Both the position numbers and the translations under genes were made by a program. Shown here piece after piece: positions 45,186 to 54,286 of a stretch of DNA of 64,000 bases. This DNA comes from EB88 sp965199135 (lineage in GTDB: Bacteria; Acidobacteriota; Terriglobia; Terriglobales; Acidobacteriaceae): the NCBI GenBank assembly GCA_965199135.1, contig OZ240685.1, positions 3,410,001-3,474,000 of the forward strand, in the 5' to 3' direction. A model generated the notes under the pieces. It did not search any database. It saw only the letters and a list, made by a program, of their open reading frames with translations, and was not told the origin of the DNA. The first letter of the stretch is position 1; every line of letters starts with the position of its first letter.

Positions 45186-46431
45186 CAGCAAGCACCTGCG
45201 CAGCTGCACGCAGCCCGGAACGGTACGCGCCGTGAACCGTTCCAAGGTGACCTGTCGTGTCGGTATGCTCGCCTGCAAAGAACAGCGTCTGCTCGGCCGC
45301 CCGACTGAGAATCTCTGACGCATCTGCTGCACCAGCCGGCGCGTAGCTATACGCCATCCCAGCGTAGGGGTTCGCCTTCCAGTCGTGAGAGTAGGCATGC
45401 ACGAAACCTCTTTCAGCAGGCTCGCCGAACATCTTGGCCAGGGCGGCGAGCGCCTGCGGCAGCAACATGGCCTCGCTTGTCGACTCTGCCCTCGGGCCGC
45501 CCACCCAGCCGACGAGCAGGGGGCTCTCTTGCGGGTAAGTCGACCACCATGTCGGCGGGAACTCACTCTGCGCGAAAAGGAAGCGCATGTCCGGGTGTTC
45601 GTCAGCCCACCAGCGTGTGCGGAACTGTAACACCAACCGTTGCACATTCCCGGCACGCATCCTGTGGAGTGCGTCGCGCAACTCCTTCGGCAAGGGGGCA
45701 ATCACGACAGCGCCGGACTGGAGTACGGAAAGGGGGAGAGCACAAACCACGGAACGCGCTTCCCACTGCCCCTTGTTGGTGTGTACACTGCAAGAGCCCT
45801 GGACGTAATGCACAGCTGTGACCGGCTGCTCAAGAAGCAGCGTCGCCCCGGCGAGACGGGCACGCTCTGCCACGTAGCCTGCAAGCGCATCGTAGCCACG
45901 CACCACGCGCGCGGACCGGTCTCCTTCAATCGTATTTTCTGCAGCCTGCTGACGCGCCAGCCCTTCGATACCGATGATGTCGGCGTCGGCGGCATTGAAG
46001 CCTTCGACATAATTGCGCGCGCGCCGCTTGTCTTCCTCGGCGGCGCTCGTGAGAGCGAGGTAGTCTGCGAAGCTCATGTCACCGGACGCTTGCACGACCC
46101 CATCCATCCCCTCGAGCAGCGACCACGCGCCGCTATCCTCCGGGCACTCCGTCACCGCGCGGTTGACGTAGCAAAGTTGCCGCCCCTCGGTCTCGACGAT
46201 CTCGAGGCCCGCTTCTTCGAGCAGCGCAAGTAACTCAGCGGGGCGGCCATGGATAAACTCGGCGCCAAGCTCGATCGGTTGCGCGAGCTCAGGGACGTGC
46301 AGTGTGCGCATGCGGCCGCCGACACGATTTTGTGCTTCCAGAAGGAGCACCTGCTTGCCGGCCTCGGCGAGTGTGCGAGCAGCGGCAAGCCCAGCGATGC
46401 CGGCCCCGAGGACGATGACGTCGTACTTCAT
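45178..46431 (-). CDS. flavin-containing amine oxidase
   Basis: 417 aa. The FAD motif VLGAGIAGLAAARTLAEAG is at the N-terminus, then GGRMRTLHVPEL and FIHGRPAELLAL, and a C-terminal FFAGEHTDTTGHLGTVHGAYRSG. The fold is that of monoamine/polyamine oxidases. In this operon it could oxidise an amine or aminosugar of the product. It is the last gene of the 45.2-57.2 kb unit. Its ATG at 46431 overlaps the GT9-like stop by 4 nt, and its own stop overlaps the convergent amidohydrolase. Confidence 0.86.
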   Translation of the reverse strand: MKYDVIVLGAGIAGLAAARTLAEAGKQVLLLEAQNRVGGRMRTLHVPELAQPIELGAEFIHGRPAELLALLEEAGLEIVETEGRQLCYVNRAVTECPEDSGAWSLLEGMDGVVQASGDMSFADYLALTSAAEEDKRRARNYVEGFNAADADIIGIEGLARQQAAENTIEGDRSARVVRGYDALAGYVAERARLAGATLLLEQPVTAVHYVQGSCSVHTNKGQWEARSVVCALPLSVLQSGAVVIAPLPKELRDALHRMRAGNVQRLVLQFRTRWWADEHPDMRFLFAQSEFPPTWWSTYPQESPLLVGWVGGPRAESTSEAMLLPQALAALAKMFGEPAERGFVHAYSHDWKANPYAGMAYSYAPAGAADASEILSRAAEQTLFFAGEHTDTTGHLGTVHGAYRSGLRAAAQVLAAI

Positions 46432-47462
46432 AGAGCAGTAAGATGCGTGAGGGCGTGCGACGCCTCGGCCAGCGGAACGCGCCAGTCACCGGAGGTTTGC
46501 TGCCGGAATAGACGAGTCTTTGGATACCAGGGCGTTGTGTCCGCGAGGCCCCAGCGCCAGTCGGCAGCAAACGGCAAGAGCAGCAGCACCGGCTTCCCAA
46601 GGGCCCCGGCAAGGTGCGCCAGCACACCATCGACTGTAACGATGGCATCAAGCGCGGCCATGCGGACCGCGAGGTCCGCGAAGTCTGCGGCGATATTCTG
46701 AATGTCTTTTGCTCCACAGGCCACGAGGTCAGCTTCGCCATCCTGCTGCAGGCTGAACCAGTCGCACGAGGGCACGTGTTCGAGGGACCGGAGCAAGGCT
46801 CGTAGCGGCAGAGAGCGGGCAGGATTCCAGTTGCTTGCGCGCCATGCGATACCGACCTTGAATCGATCGCTACTGCTGCTGCGGAGCTTTGTGCAAAGTG
46901 CTTTTGTCTCAGGCAAGCGGGCAAGCTTCGCCGGATCGAGATAGGGGTAGGTAACCGTCCTTGTGGCAGGATCATCATGAAAAAGCCACGGCAGTTCCAT
47001 GACTTCGACCTGACTGTTCCAGGCGGGCTGGATGAGTGGTGCGCCGTCGCCCCAGGTGATGACCTCGCTCACGCCATCGCACGCACGCAGGAGCTCGACC
47101 ATCTCCGGATGCGCTTCGACGCAGAGGCTCTGGGCTTCCGCAGCGAGTCGCGGCGCGTAGCGGATAAATTGCAGCGCGTCGCCATACCCATGAAGACAGC
47201 GCAGCATCACCTTCTTGCCGGTGAGCGGCTTTCGATCCCAGAAGCGCTGCGTCTCGGTGTCGCTGTCGGCAATCTCGTCGCTGAGTTGCCATGCCTCTGC
47301 ATAGCGCCCGAGCAGCATCAGGCACTCCCACTCCGCTGCGACACAGGTGGACCAGGTTGCGGCCGCCTTCCGGGCCGCTCGAATTGTGTCGAGTGCTGCT
47401 GCGACCTCACGTGCGTCGAGCAACGTGGCTGCCTGTCTGAGGAGATGATCCGGCGCCAGCAT
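46428..47462 (-). CDS. TPR-type glycosyltransferase family 9-like protein
   Basis: 344 aa. The first about 75 residues are helix pairs (LRQAATLLDAREVAAALDTIRAARKAA, CLMLLGRYAEAWQL), then a GT9-like part: KKVMLRCLHGYGDALQFIRYAPRL, VGIAWRASNWNPARSLPL and IVTVDGVLAHLAGALGKPVLLLLPF. Typical GT9 enzymes transfer heptose. The ATG at 47462 lies 1 nt after the upstream stop; a longer frame overlaps that gene. It sits in the glycan operon with three CgeB-like transferases. Confidence 0.78.
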   Translation of the reverse strand: MLAPDHLLRQAATLLDAREVAAALDTIRAARKAAATWSTCVAAEWECLMLLGRYAEAWQLSDEIADSDTETQRFWDRKPLTGKKVMLRCLHGYGDALQFIRYAPRLAAEAQSLCVEAHPEMVELLRACDGVSEVITWGDGAPLIQPAWNSQVEVMELPWLFHDDPATRTVTYPYLDPAKLARLPETKALCTKLRSSSSDRFKVGIAWRASNWNPARSLPLRALLRSLEHVPSCDWFSLQQDGEADLVACGAKDIQNIAADFADLAVRMAALDAIVTVDGVLAHLAGALGKPVLLLLPFAADWRWGLADTTPWYPKTRLFRQQTSGDWRVPLAEASHALTHLTAL

Positions 47463-47463
47463 G

Positions 47464-48546
47464 CTACCGCGGAACGGCGTGCGAAGTAGCGGCGAGAACT
47501 GCTTCAAGTTCCGCGGCACGGTGTGCACTGGTGTGTTCCGCAAGAATGCGAGCGCGCGCGCGACGCCCCACGGCCATGCGCTCTTCGTCAGTCGTGTTCG
47601 CAAGAATGCGCAGGACGTCAGACGAGCTGGACGCGAGATAGATCTCTTCACCAGGCGTCAGCAACTCTTCGAGACCCGGCCATGAGTCAGAGATGATGGC
47701 TGCTCCGCATGCCGCTGCTTCAAAGAGGCGGACCGAAGGCGACCAGCCCGCAGCCACCATGCTGTCACGCGTGAGATTGAGCGTGTAGCGAGCCGAAGAG
47801 TAAAACGCAGCGTGCTGGCTCGGCGGCACGTGCTCGAACCGGTGCACGTTAGGCGGCCACGTGATTTCATGCGGGTACTGCGCCCCTGCGACGATGAAGC
47901 GCTCCTGGGCGAGAGCGCGCGAAGGTGTAAGCAGCAGCTCACAGAGCTTCTGCTGTCTGTCTTCGGAGTAGGTCCCGAGATAGCTCAGGGTTGCTTCATA
48001 GTCAGGGACAACGGCTTGAGGCTGGTGCGCTTCCGGGTCAACGGAGCAATAGAGCGGCACTGCACGCTGCGCGCCGAAGTGCGTCTCCAGTTCGCGCAGG
48101 ATCGGTCCGCCGGTAAAACTTAGATACGCGTCGAAGCGCGAAATGTCTGCTGCGCGGATCGCCTCGGTACCCCCATCTCGGCGCAGGCGCTCCACGGTGA
48201 TCGGGGTGTCGATGTCGTAAAAGAAGACCGGGCACGCCGCTTTGCCAAGGATCGCGTCGGCTGCCGCGACCCCATCGGGAAAATAAGACCCCATGAGGAT
48301 CAGGTCACTTTCGGTTACAGCTTCATCGATCCATCCACGCGCCTGCTGGGGCTCTCGATAGAGGGTGACATCACAATAGGAAGGCGCGGGGAGGTCCCGG
48401 TGGTCGCGGTACCACGAAACATCCTTTTCGAGGAAGCGGATCGCGTGGCCTCGCTGATGGAGTGCCTGACACAACGATCGATACGTGGTCGCATGACCAT
48501 TGCCCCACGCAGACGTGATCGTGAGACCGAGGATGCTGATCTTCAT
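47464..48546 (-). CDS. CgeB-like glycosyltransferase (copy 3 of 3)
   Basis: 360 aa. The N-terminus (LGLTITSAWGNGHATTYRSLCQALHQRGH) and the C-terminal nucleotide-binding part (PSVRLFEAAACGAAIISDSWPGLEELLTPGEEI) match CgeB/spore-coat-type GT-B glycosyltransferases. The central DRFDAYLSFTGGPILREL segment is the family's linker. CgeB-type enzymes decorate surface layers such as spore coats. The ATG at 48546 overlaps the upstream stop by 4 nt. The sugar donor is unknown. Confidence 0.75.
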   Translation of the reverse strand: MKISILGLTITSAWGNGHATTYRSLCQALHQRGHAIRFLEKDVSWYRDHRDLPAPSYCDVTLYREPQQARGWIDEAVTESDLILMGSYFPDGVAAADAILGKAACPVFFYDIDTPITVERLRRDGGTEAIRAADISRFDAYLSFTGGPILRELETHFGAQRAVPLYCSVDPEAHQPQAVVPDYEATLSYLGTYSEDRQQKLCELLLTPSRALAQERFIVAGAQYPHEITWPPNVHRFEHVPPSQHAAFYSSARYTLNLTRDSMVAAGWSPSVRLFEAAACGAAIISDSWPGLEELLTPGEEIYLASSSSDVLRILANTTDEERMAVGRRARARILAEHTSAHRAAELEAVLAATSHAVPR

Positions 48547-49625
48547 GCGACGGCCTTGCGACGCCAGAGACGCTGCAGCACGCGGTCTGCCGCCGCGGCG
48601 CGCTGCGCATAGGTATGGTCGCGAAGGGCACGCGAGTGGAGCGCGCTGCCAAGTGCAGCCGCCCCTGCAGGAGAGTAGCGACGCAGTGCAGACACAATCT
48701 CTTCGGCGCTTTGTACGACAAGAATCTCCTTGTCGGGCACAAAGAACGTTTCCACGCCTGGCCACGCATCGCACAGCAGGCACGAGCCGCTGCCCGCGAC
48801 TTCGAATACGCGGGTCGGCGGTGAAAAGCCGACTTCGGCCATCGACTCACGATTGATGTTCAGCACCATCCGCGCCGAGCAGTTGACGCGGTTGTGCTCT
48901 CCGGTTGGCACATGACCAAGCCAGCGAACATTCGACGGCACGGGCTTATCGCCCCAGCCTTCTCCGCCAAGCAGGAACGTCAGTTCAGGTGCAAGCGCCG
49001 CTGCCTTAAGGAAGAGCTGCTCGACCCGTCGCTCGCGATCGGGGAGACGGTTGCCGAGGAAGACCAGGTCTGCGGCGTAGCGCGCATCCGGGGCGACAGG
49101 GTGATGTGTATCCGGGTCGAGCCCGTTGCAGATGGATTCGCACACCGGCGCGCCAAGTGCGCGGTATCGCGCTTCTGTTTCCGGCCCTCCGCCATATGTA
49201 AACACCAGGTCGTAATGCGGCACGGCTTTATGGAACGGGTCGCTCGGATCGGCGTCCGTGCGCGCGAGCGTCGCAGGGGAATCCACGTCCCAGATACAGG
49301 CCAGCGCGTTCGGCCGGCGATAGCCAGGCAGTGCCCGCTCGATCGCTGCATCATCCACACCGATACCCGAGTGCTTCACCAGGAGATCTGCACCCGGGGC
49401 ATGCTCTCGCAGCACGGCTTCCCACTCGCCTGGCTGGTAGACAATGGAACGCGCATACGGTACTGACTCGTAGTCTCTATTCGCCTGGCGATTGAACGCG
49501 TCAGGCTCTGCGTAAGTTACGGTGTACCCGAGCGCGTGGAGGTACTTGTACACACCGCGATAGTAGGTTGCAGCGCCGTTCCAGTACGACGACAGAAGTG
49601 ACGATCCGAAGGCAAGAACGTTCAT
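48543..49625 (-). CDS. CgeB-like glycosyltransferase (copy 2 of 3)
   Basis: 360 aa, the same architecture as the neighbours: SLLSSYWNGAATYYRGVYKYLHALGY at the start and TRVFEVAGSGSCLLCDAWPGVETFFVPDKEI for donor binding, with LVFTYGGGPETEARYRALGA in the middle. Identity to the other two copies is modest, so the duplication is old. It overlaps both flanking genes by 4 nt. The role in the operon is inferred from family and position. Confidence 0.76.
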   Translation of the reverse strand: MNVLAFGSSLLSSYWNGAATYYRGVYKYLHALGYTVTYAEPDAFNRQANRDYESVPYARSIVYQPGEWEAVLREHAPGADLLVKHSGIGVDDAAIERALPGYRRPNALACIWDVDSPATLARTDADPSDPFHKAVPHYDLVFTYGGGPETEARYRALGAPVCESICNGLDPDTHHPVAPDARYAADLVFLGNRLPDRERRVEQLFLKAAALAPELTFLLGGEGWGDKPVPSNVRWLGHVPTGEHNRVNCSARMVLNINRESMAEVGFSPPTRVFEVAGSGSCLLCDAWPGVETFFVPDKEILVVQSAEEIVSALRRYSPAGAAALGSALHSRALRDHTYAQRAAAADRVLQRLWRRKAVA

Positions 49626-50728
49626 TGAAGCACTTCCTCAAGGATGCCGGAGAGTTGCTCCGCGCGATGATGTGTGGTGTGGCGCTCCTGCACTGCGGCC
49701 AGTCCCTGCGCTGCCTGCTGTGCGCGTGCTACAGAATCGCGAAGCAGTTCGCGCAAAGCCGTTGTCATCTCGCTGCTGTCTCGTGCCCACAGGAAGTCGC
49801 CTTCACGAAAAAGCTCTTCACAGTCCTGCCAGGGAGCGGAGACGAGTGGAATACCACAGGCAAGGGCTTCGAAGACGCGGATCGTCGGGATACCCGGCAG
49901 CTGTTCTGCATACTGGCGTCGAGGCACGTGAACGGTGCACAACGCGGTTGCAAATTGAGCGGGTGCGTCGAGGTTTGCCAGGTAGCCACCGTAATCGATG
50001 CCTGCTTGCTGAAGTGCCTCAACCCCCTGCTCTGGATAGCGGACGCCATGGACGATCGGGGTGCGGGCACGAAGCAGACGCGCTGGCTCAAGCAGGAAGG
50101 CTGCGAGCTCCTCACTTCGCTCCCCGTCACCCCAGTTGCCGATCCAGAGCAAGTCACGCGAGGGCTTCACATTGTGGTGCGGAGTGAAAACCTCTACATC
50201 GGCTCCTTCATGGAGCGTCCAGACACGGCCGGCTCCCCAGCGTTCCCGATAGATCGTCTCCAGCACTTTGCCGAACGCGAGGATGCCATCAAATTCCGTG
50301 ATCCGCAGCTCAGTGAGCTGCTCGGGGCTGGACGAGGCGCGATGATGCGTGTCGTGGAACAGAGCGCGAAAGCCGAAGCGCTCTCGCGAAGCGAGAACAC
50401 GCGCGATCAGGGAAGGCTCGTTCCACTCGTGGATGATGACGATGTCAGCATCACGCAATGCAGCATCGATCGCTGGGTCGTCGAGCCGGCTGTACGCTCG
50501 AATAACTAGATCCGGGTACGTCGAGTGAAATTGCGCAAGGGACCGCTCCCCGCGTTCACCTTCGCGAAGAAGGTTTGTGTAGGACCAGCTGTCTGCCGGT
50601 TCCAGCACAGTGACGGCATGGCCAATCCGCTGCAGGTCACGCAGCAGGCCTCGCAGGAAGTGCGCGTTGCCGTTGTTCCAGTCGGAGCGGACCGAATGAG
50701 CGAAGTACACAAGGCGAAATGCGCTCAT
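49622..50728 (-). CDS. CgeB-like glycosyltransferase (copy 1 of 3)
   Basis: 368 aa. It opens LVYFAHSVRSDWNNGNAHFLRGLLRDLQRIGH and carries the donor-site motif IRVFEALACGIPLVSAPWQDCEELFREGDFL. The middle segment FDGILAFGKVLETIYRERWGAGRVWTLHEGAD differs from the other copies, so donor or acceptor may differ too. It overlaps the GT4 and the next CgeB gene by 4 nt each. The family assignment rests on these blocks. Confidence 0.75.
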   Translation of the reverse strand: MSAFRLVYFAHSVRSDWNNGNAHFLRGLLRDLQRIGHAVTVLEPADSWSYTNLLREGERGERSLAQFHSTYPDLVIRAYSRLDDPAIDAALRDADIVIIHEWNEPSLIARVLASRERFGFRALFHDTHHRASSSPEQLTELRITEFDGILAFGKVLETIYRERWGAGRVWTLHEGADVEVFTPHHNVKPSRDLLWIGNWGDGERSEELAAFLLEPARLLRARTPIVHGVRYPEQGVEALQQAGIDYGGYLANLDAPAQFATALCTVHVPRRQYAEQLPGIPTIRVFEALACGIPLVSAPWQDCEELFREGDFLWARDSSEMTTALRELLRDSVARAQQAAQGLAAVQERHTTHHRAEQLSGILEEVLQ

Positions 50729-51837
50729 GCAGAGGCCACCTGTACCAGCGAAGCGTACAGCGCCTCATGGCGGGCGACCATGGCGTCAGCGCTGTAGCGA
50801 GAACGAGCACGAGCAAGGGCTCGCGCGCCAAGGTCGCTGATGCGTGCTGGCTCGTCCATGAGCAATTGCAACTGGTTTCCGAGAGCACGCGCATCGTTCA
50901 CGGGATAGTACAGCGCAGCGTCACCCCAGATCTCGTGCAGTGTGGGCAGGTTGCTCAGCACGAGAGCGCAGCCACTCAGCGCAGCTTCAAGCGGCGCCAG
51001 CCCAAAAGGCTCGTAGCGCGATGTGGCCACGTAGATTGCACTTTCACTGTAGAGCGCGCGCAACTGCGCTGCTGTTTGTTTGCCAAGGTACGTCACTCCA
51101 GCGCGCTCCCTCTGGATGGCGACAGGTCTCTCGTGGAGTCCGGGAGCCGGCGGCGCGGCTTCGCCTGCGACGATGCGCGTCATAGGAACGTCGCACTCTT
51201 CCAACAGTGCAACATGCTTGCCGGGGTCCCAGGCACGGCCCACAGTGACCACCTGCAACTTCTTCTCGTCGCGTGGTGAAAACAGTGGAGCCGAGCGTCC
51301 GTTCGGAATGACATCGACCGGGCGATCAATACCATATTGCTCGCGCATTTCTCGCGCCATCCATGCTGTCGGCGCGGCGAGGCGCGTCGCAGCCTGCAGG
51401 CCCGCCCGTACAAGCGCAGCATATGCGCGAATGCGGCCCGTGTCGGGCGCGCTCTCGCCATGTACGGCCTCCCACCAGCTCAGTACGTCGCTGTGTCCCG
51501 TCATCAACAGGGGCACAACATCTGAGAGTTCGCCATAGGCGTACTGATTGGTGTGTAACACATCTGGCTGCAGATGCTGGACAAGGTCTCGCAGCAACTC
51601 CGCGGATTCGAGAAGGTCAGCACCGGCGCCCTCCATCCACTCCAGGCGATATTGCGTCTCGATGATCCGAAAACGGGGCGACTGCATGGTCGCGACCCAT
51701 GCGCGTTGCCCAGCATCAAGCCTGCTTCCCAGTGTCACGAGGGTAACTCGATGCCCACGTTCCACAAGGCCGGCGCTCAACTCTTCCGTGTAGGTCCAGA
51801 CTCCTCCAACCGCGTCGGTGGTTAGAAGCACGTGCAT
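50725..51837 (-). CDS. glycosyltransferase family 4
   Basis: 370 aa of the GT-B fold. N-terminal acceptor domain: TDAVGGVWTYTEELSAGLVERGHRVTLV. C-terminal donor domain: VVTVGRAWDPGKHVALLEE and SRYEPFGLAPLEAALSGCALVLSNLPTLHEIWGDAAL with the E-x7-E motif. Retaining GT4 enzymes build capsule, LPS and O-antigen sugars. The ATG at 51837 is preceded by GGAGGAG and overlaps the radical SAM stop by 16 nt. A cytoplasmic step of the operon's oligosaccharide assembly is inferred. Confidence 0.88.
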   Translation of the reverse strand: MHVLLTTDAVGGVWTYTEELSAGLVERGHRVTLVTLGSRLDAGQRAWVATMQSPRFRIIETQYRLEWMEGAGADLLESAELLRDLVQHLQPDVLHTNQYAYGELSDVVPLLMTGHSDVLSWWEAVHGESAPDTGRIRAYAALVRAGLQAATRLAAPTAWMAREMREQYGIDRPVDVIPNGRSAPLFSPRDEKKLQVVTVGRAWDPGKHVALLEECDVPMTRIVAGEAAPPAPGLHERPVAIQRERAGVTYLGKQTAAQLRALYSESAIYVATSRYEPFGLAPLEAALSGCALVLSNLPTLHEIWGDAALYYPVNDARALGNQLQLLMDEPARISDLGARALARARSRYSADAMVARHEALYASLVQVASA

Positions 51838-53135
51838 TCAAGCTCCTCCAGCGCTACAGGCCGTTCCTCCTGGATATCACTGAAGCCCTTGTCCTGAAAG
51901 AGGCCGAGATAGTGCCGGTGAGCCCGCTCCCATGCTTCATCATCCGGTTGGGCTCCAAAGGTCTTTACATAAAGAGGTGAGCCTGGGAACGGAAACATTG
52001 GGACGGGGTCCGAGACCCATACATTGTGTGCACGCAACTCACTCTGCCAGACGCGCACTTCCTCAAGATCATCCTGCTCCGTGCGGATAAGATTGGCCTG
52101 CACCCAGGGGATGCGCTGACGCGCGTACGCCAGGAGTTGGCCGATGCGTTCGGTAGAGAGCCGGCAGTTCTTGTTTAACTCCTTGCGGCCGGCTTCTGTA
52201 ATCGACTCGATGCCACATTCGATCGAGATGGTGTGCGCGCGCCCGAGCAGATCGAATCCTTCTTCATCCCACAGATCGATCCTCGTCTGGAAACCAATCT
52301 TTACAGGACGTTTCGCAATCTCCTCGAGCAGCAGACGGACGTTTTTGCCTACGCCGAAGATTTCATCGATGAAGTAGACGTACGTCACTCCGCGCGCGAT
52401 CAATGCATCGAGCTCGGCAAGAACAGCAGCAATTGGCCGCTCTCGATACTTGTTGCGGAAGAGCGTCTTGTTGCAGAAGGAACAGGACCACGGACAGCCC
52501 CGGGCGTATTCCAGCTCCGCGCCCAGTCCATCGATTCGCTCAAACACGTGGTGTTTGTGACTGTGCTTCTCGACGGGGTAGTCGCTCAGGTCCACTGGGC
52601 CGAGAGCCGCCATGTCCGTCGCGCCCAGCCCTTCGCTCAGGTGCAGCCCAGTTGCGTCCTGCCAGCAGCAACCACTGATCATCGACCACGGCATCGTTGC
52701 CAGCAGCGGAAGTACCTGGTCATGTTCACCGCGAATAACGATGTCGCAGCCGGTCTTGCGCAGGGTCGCAGCCGGCGTGACAGAGCCATGCGGGCCAACG
52801 AGCACCATCCTGGCAGCTGTTGATAGCTGCTGCTTCAGCAATGCCACCCACTCCCGCGGCACCCGCAGCTCCGGTGGCGGGCAGCGCCAGAAAAGATATG
52901 ACGGCGCCGTGGGCATGACCACAAAATCTGCTTCAAACGCCGAGGCGCGCATCCGCTCCGCGACGTCTGCGACGCTCAGGCTCTCCATCTGCGCATCTAT
53001 CAGCAAGACCTGCTGCCCGGCTTTCCGCAACTCCTCGCGTGCATGCAATAGTTCAAGTGGCAGATGCGGATCGCGACAGCCAAAGTACGTCGAGCCCTCA
53101 AAGCTCCAGCGCGGGTTGATCAACGCATATTTCAT
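51822..53135 (-). CDS. B12-binding-type radical SAM protein of a glycan cluster
   Basis: 437 aa. N-terminal about 150 residues form a Rossmann-like B12-binding-type domain (NPRW, LLIDAQ, VLVGPHGSVTPAATL, GEHDQVLPLL), but no DxHxxG cobalt-ligating motif is visible. The radical SAM core begins with CPWSCSFC (Cys214, Cys218, Cys221), followed by VYFIDEIFG and IGFQTRIDLWDEE. From memory, such proteins are named in profiles of oligosaccharide clusters with a companion methyltransferase of the type found at 56404; I cannot verify this here. A methylation, oxidation or rearrangement of the sugar is the likely chemistry. It overlaps the epimerase gene by 4 nt. Confidence 0.8.
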   Translation of the reverse strand: MKYALINPRWSFEGSTYFGCRDPHLPLELLHAREELRKAGQQVLLIDAQMESLSVADVAERMRASAFEADFVVMPTAPSYLFWRCPPPELRVPREWVALLKQQLSTAARMVLVGPHGSVTPAATLRKTGCDIVIRGEHDQVLPLLATMPWSMISGCCWQDATGLHLSEGLGATDMAALGPVDLSDYPVEKHSHKHHVFERIDGLGAELEYARGCPWSCSFCNKTLFRNKYRERPIAAVLAELDALIARGVTYVYFIDEIFGVGKNVRLLLEEIAKRPVKIGFQTRIDLWDEEGFDLLGRAHTISIECGIESITEAGRKELNKNCRLSTERIGQLLAYARQRIPWVQANLIRTEQDDLEEVRVWQSELRAHNVWVSDPVPMFPFPGSPLYVKTFGAQPDDEAWERAHRHYLGLFQDKGFSDIQEERPVALEELECTCF

Positions 53136-54229
53136 GCGACGTACCCCTGCTGCGTGGCGACTGCTTCCGGCTCCGCGATGGTTCGGGCACGACGCCCCTG
53201 CAGGTGGCTATGCCAGAATGCAGCTATGTCTGCGAAAGTCGTTTCGAGCGTACGCCGAGGCTGCCAGCCGGTGTGGGCCGCCAGTTTGGCAGTGTCACTC
53301 ACGTAAATCTGCTGGTCGCCCGGCCGCGCATCCGAGTGGCCGACGTCAACCGCGACACCGGTCTGTTGCTCGATTGCATCGAGCGCCTGCCGAACTGAAA
53401 TCGCCTGCGTGTGCCCGCCACCCACGTTGTAGATCTGTCCTGCGCTCGTCTCCCGATGCTGCACGAGTAGTTCGAATGCATCGACAAGATCATGCACATG
53501 CAGGATGTCGCGAACCTGGCAGCCATCTCCGTAGACCGTGACGGGCGCCCCTTCGAGCGCAGAGTAGAGAAAGTGCGCGACCCAGCCCTGATCCTCGGTG
53601 CCCAGCTGACGCGGGCCCGCAATGCAGCTCATGCGCAGCACGATCGTCGGCACATCGTAAATGCGCGAGTAGTCATGCACGTACTGGTCTGCCGCGCCCT
53701 TGCTGCAGCCATAGGGTGAGTGGAAATCCAGGGGGTGGCTTTCAGGCACGCCCGTATAATCGGGTGCGCTGAAAGCATAGTGGTTGCCGACACGCTCTAC
53801 AGGAACTGTCTCCAGCGACCCGTAAACCTTGTTGGTCGAGGTAAAGATGACAAGTGGGCGAGTGCGCGCCGCACGTGCTGCCTCGAGCACGTGAAGCGTG
53901 CCCAGGATGTTGACGTGGCAATCTTCGAGCGGATCAGCAATCGAGGTCGTCACCGCGACCTGCGCTGCGAAATGGAAGATCTCCGTGACGTCGCGGGCAG
54001 CTTCAGAAAGCAATGTCTTGTCGCGCACATCGCCGCGGATGATCTGTAACTGTCCGGGAGCAGCCAGGCTGATCAGCCATTTCAGGTTCTGCTCCACGCC
54101 AGGACGTGCCAGGTTGTCAAAGACAGTGACTTTCGCAGACGTGTGTTCGAGCAGGTACGCGGCAAGATTGCTGCCGACGAACCCTGCTCCGCCCGTGATA
54201 AGAGCGTGGCGATCGGTCTTGCTCTTCAA
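53132..54229 (-). CDS. NAD-dependent sugar epimerase/dehydratase (CDP-paratose epimerase-like)
   Basis: 365 aa, extended SDR. Motifs: ALITGGAGFVGSNLAAYLLE, DLARPG-like loop (FDNLARPGVEQN), FTSTNKVYGSLE, and YGCSKGAADQYVHDYSRIY with the catalytic Tyr and Lys, then GGGHTQAISV. STNKVYG is typical of CDP-tyvelose/CDP-paratose 2-epimerases. The TTG at 54229 has AAGGAGG 4 nt upstream; a GTG at 54283 is a weaker alternative. It overlaps the radical SAM gene by 4 nt. The nucleotide sugar is unknown. Confidence 0.82.
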   Translation of the reverse strand: MKSKTDRHALITGGAGFVGSNLAAYLLEHTSAKVTVFDNLARPGVEQNLKWLISLAAPGQLQIIRGDVRDKTLLSEAARDVTEIFHFAAQVAVTTSIADPLEDCHVNILGTLHVLEAARAARTRPLVIFTSTNKVYGSLETVPVERVGNHYAFSAPDYTGVPESHPLDFHSPYGCSKGAADQYVHDYSRIYDVPTIVLRMSCIAGPRQLGTEDQGWVAHFLYSALEGAPVTVYGDGCQVRDILHVHDLVDAFELLVQHRETSAGQIYNVGGGHTQAISVRQALDAIEQQTGVAVDVGHSDARPGDQQIYVSDTAKLAAHTGWQPRRTLETTFADIAAFWHSHLQGRRARTIAEPEAVATQQGYVA

Positions 54230-54286
54230 AGTGCCTCCTTGAGGGTTGGTCCGCACCTGGTAGATCCTCTCGTCAGGGTTCACTGC

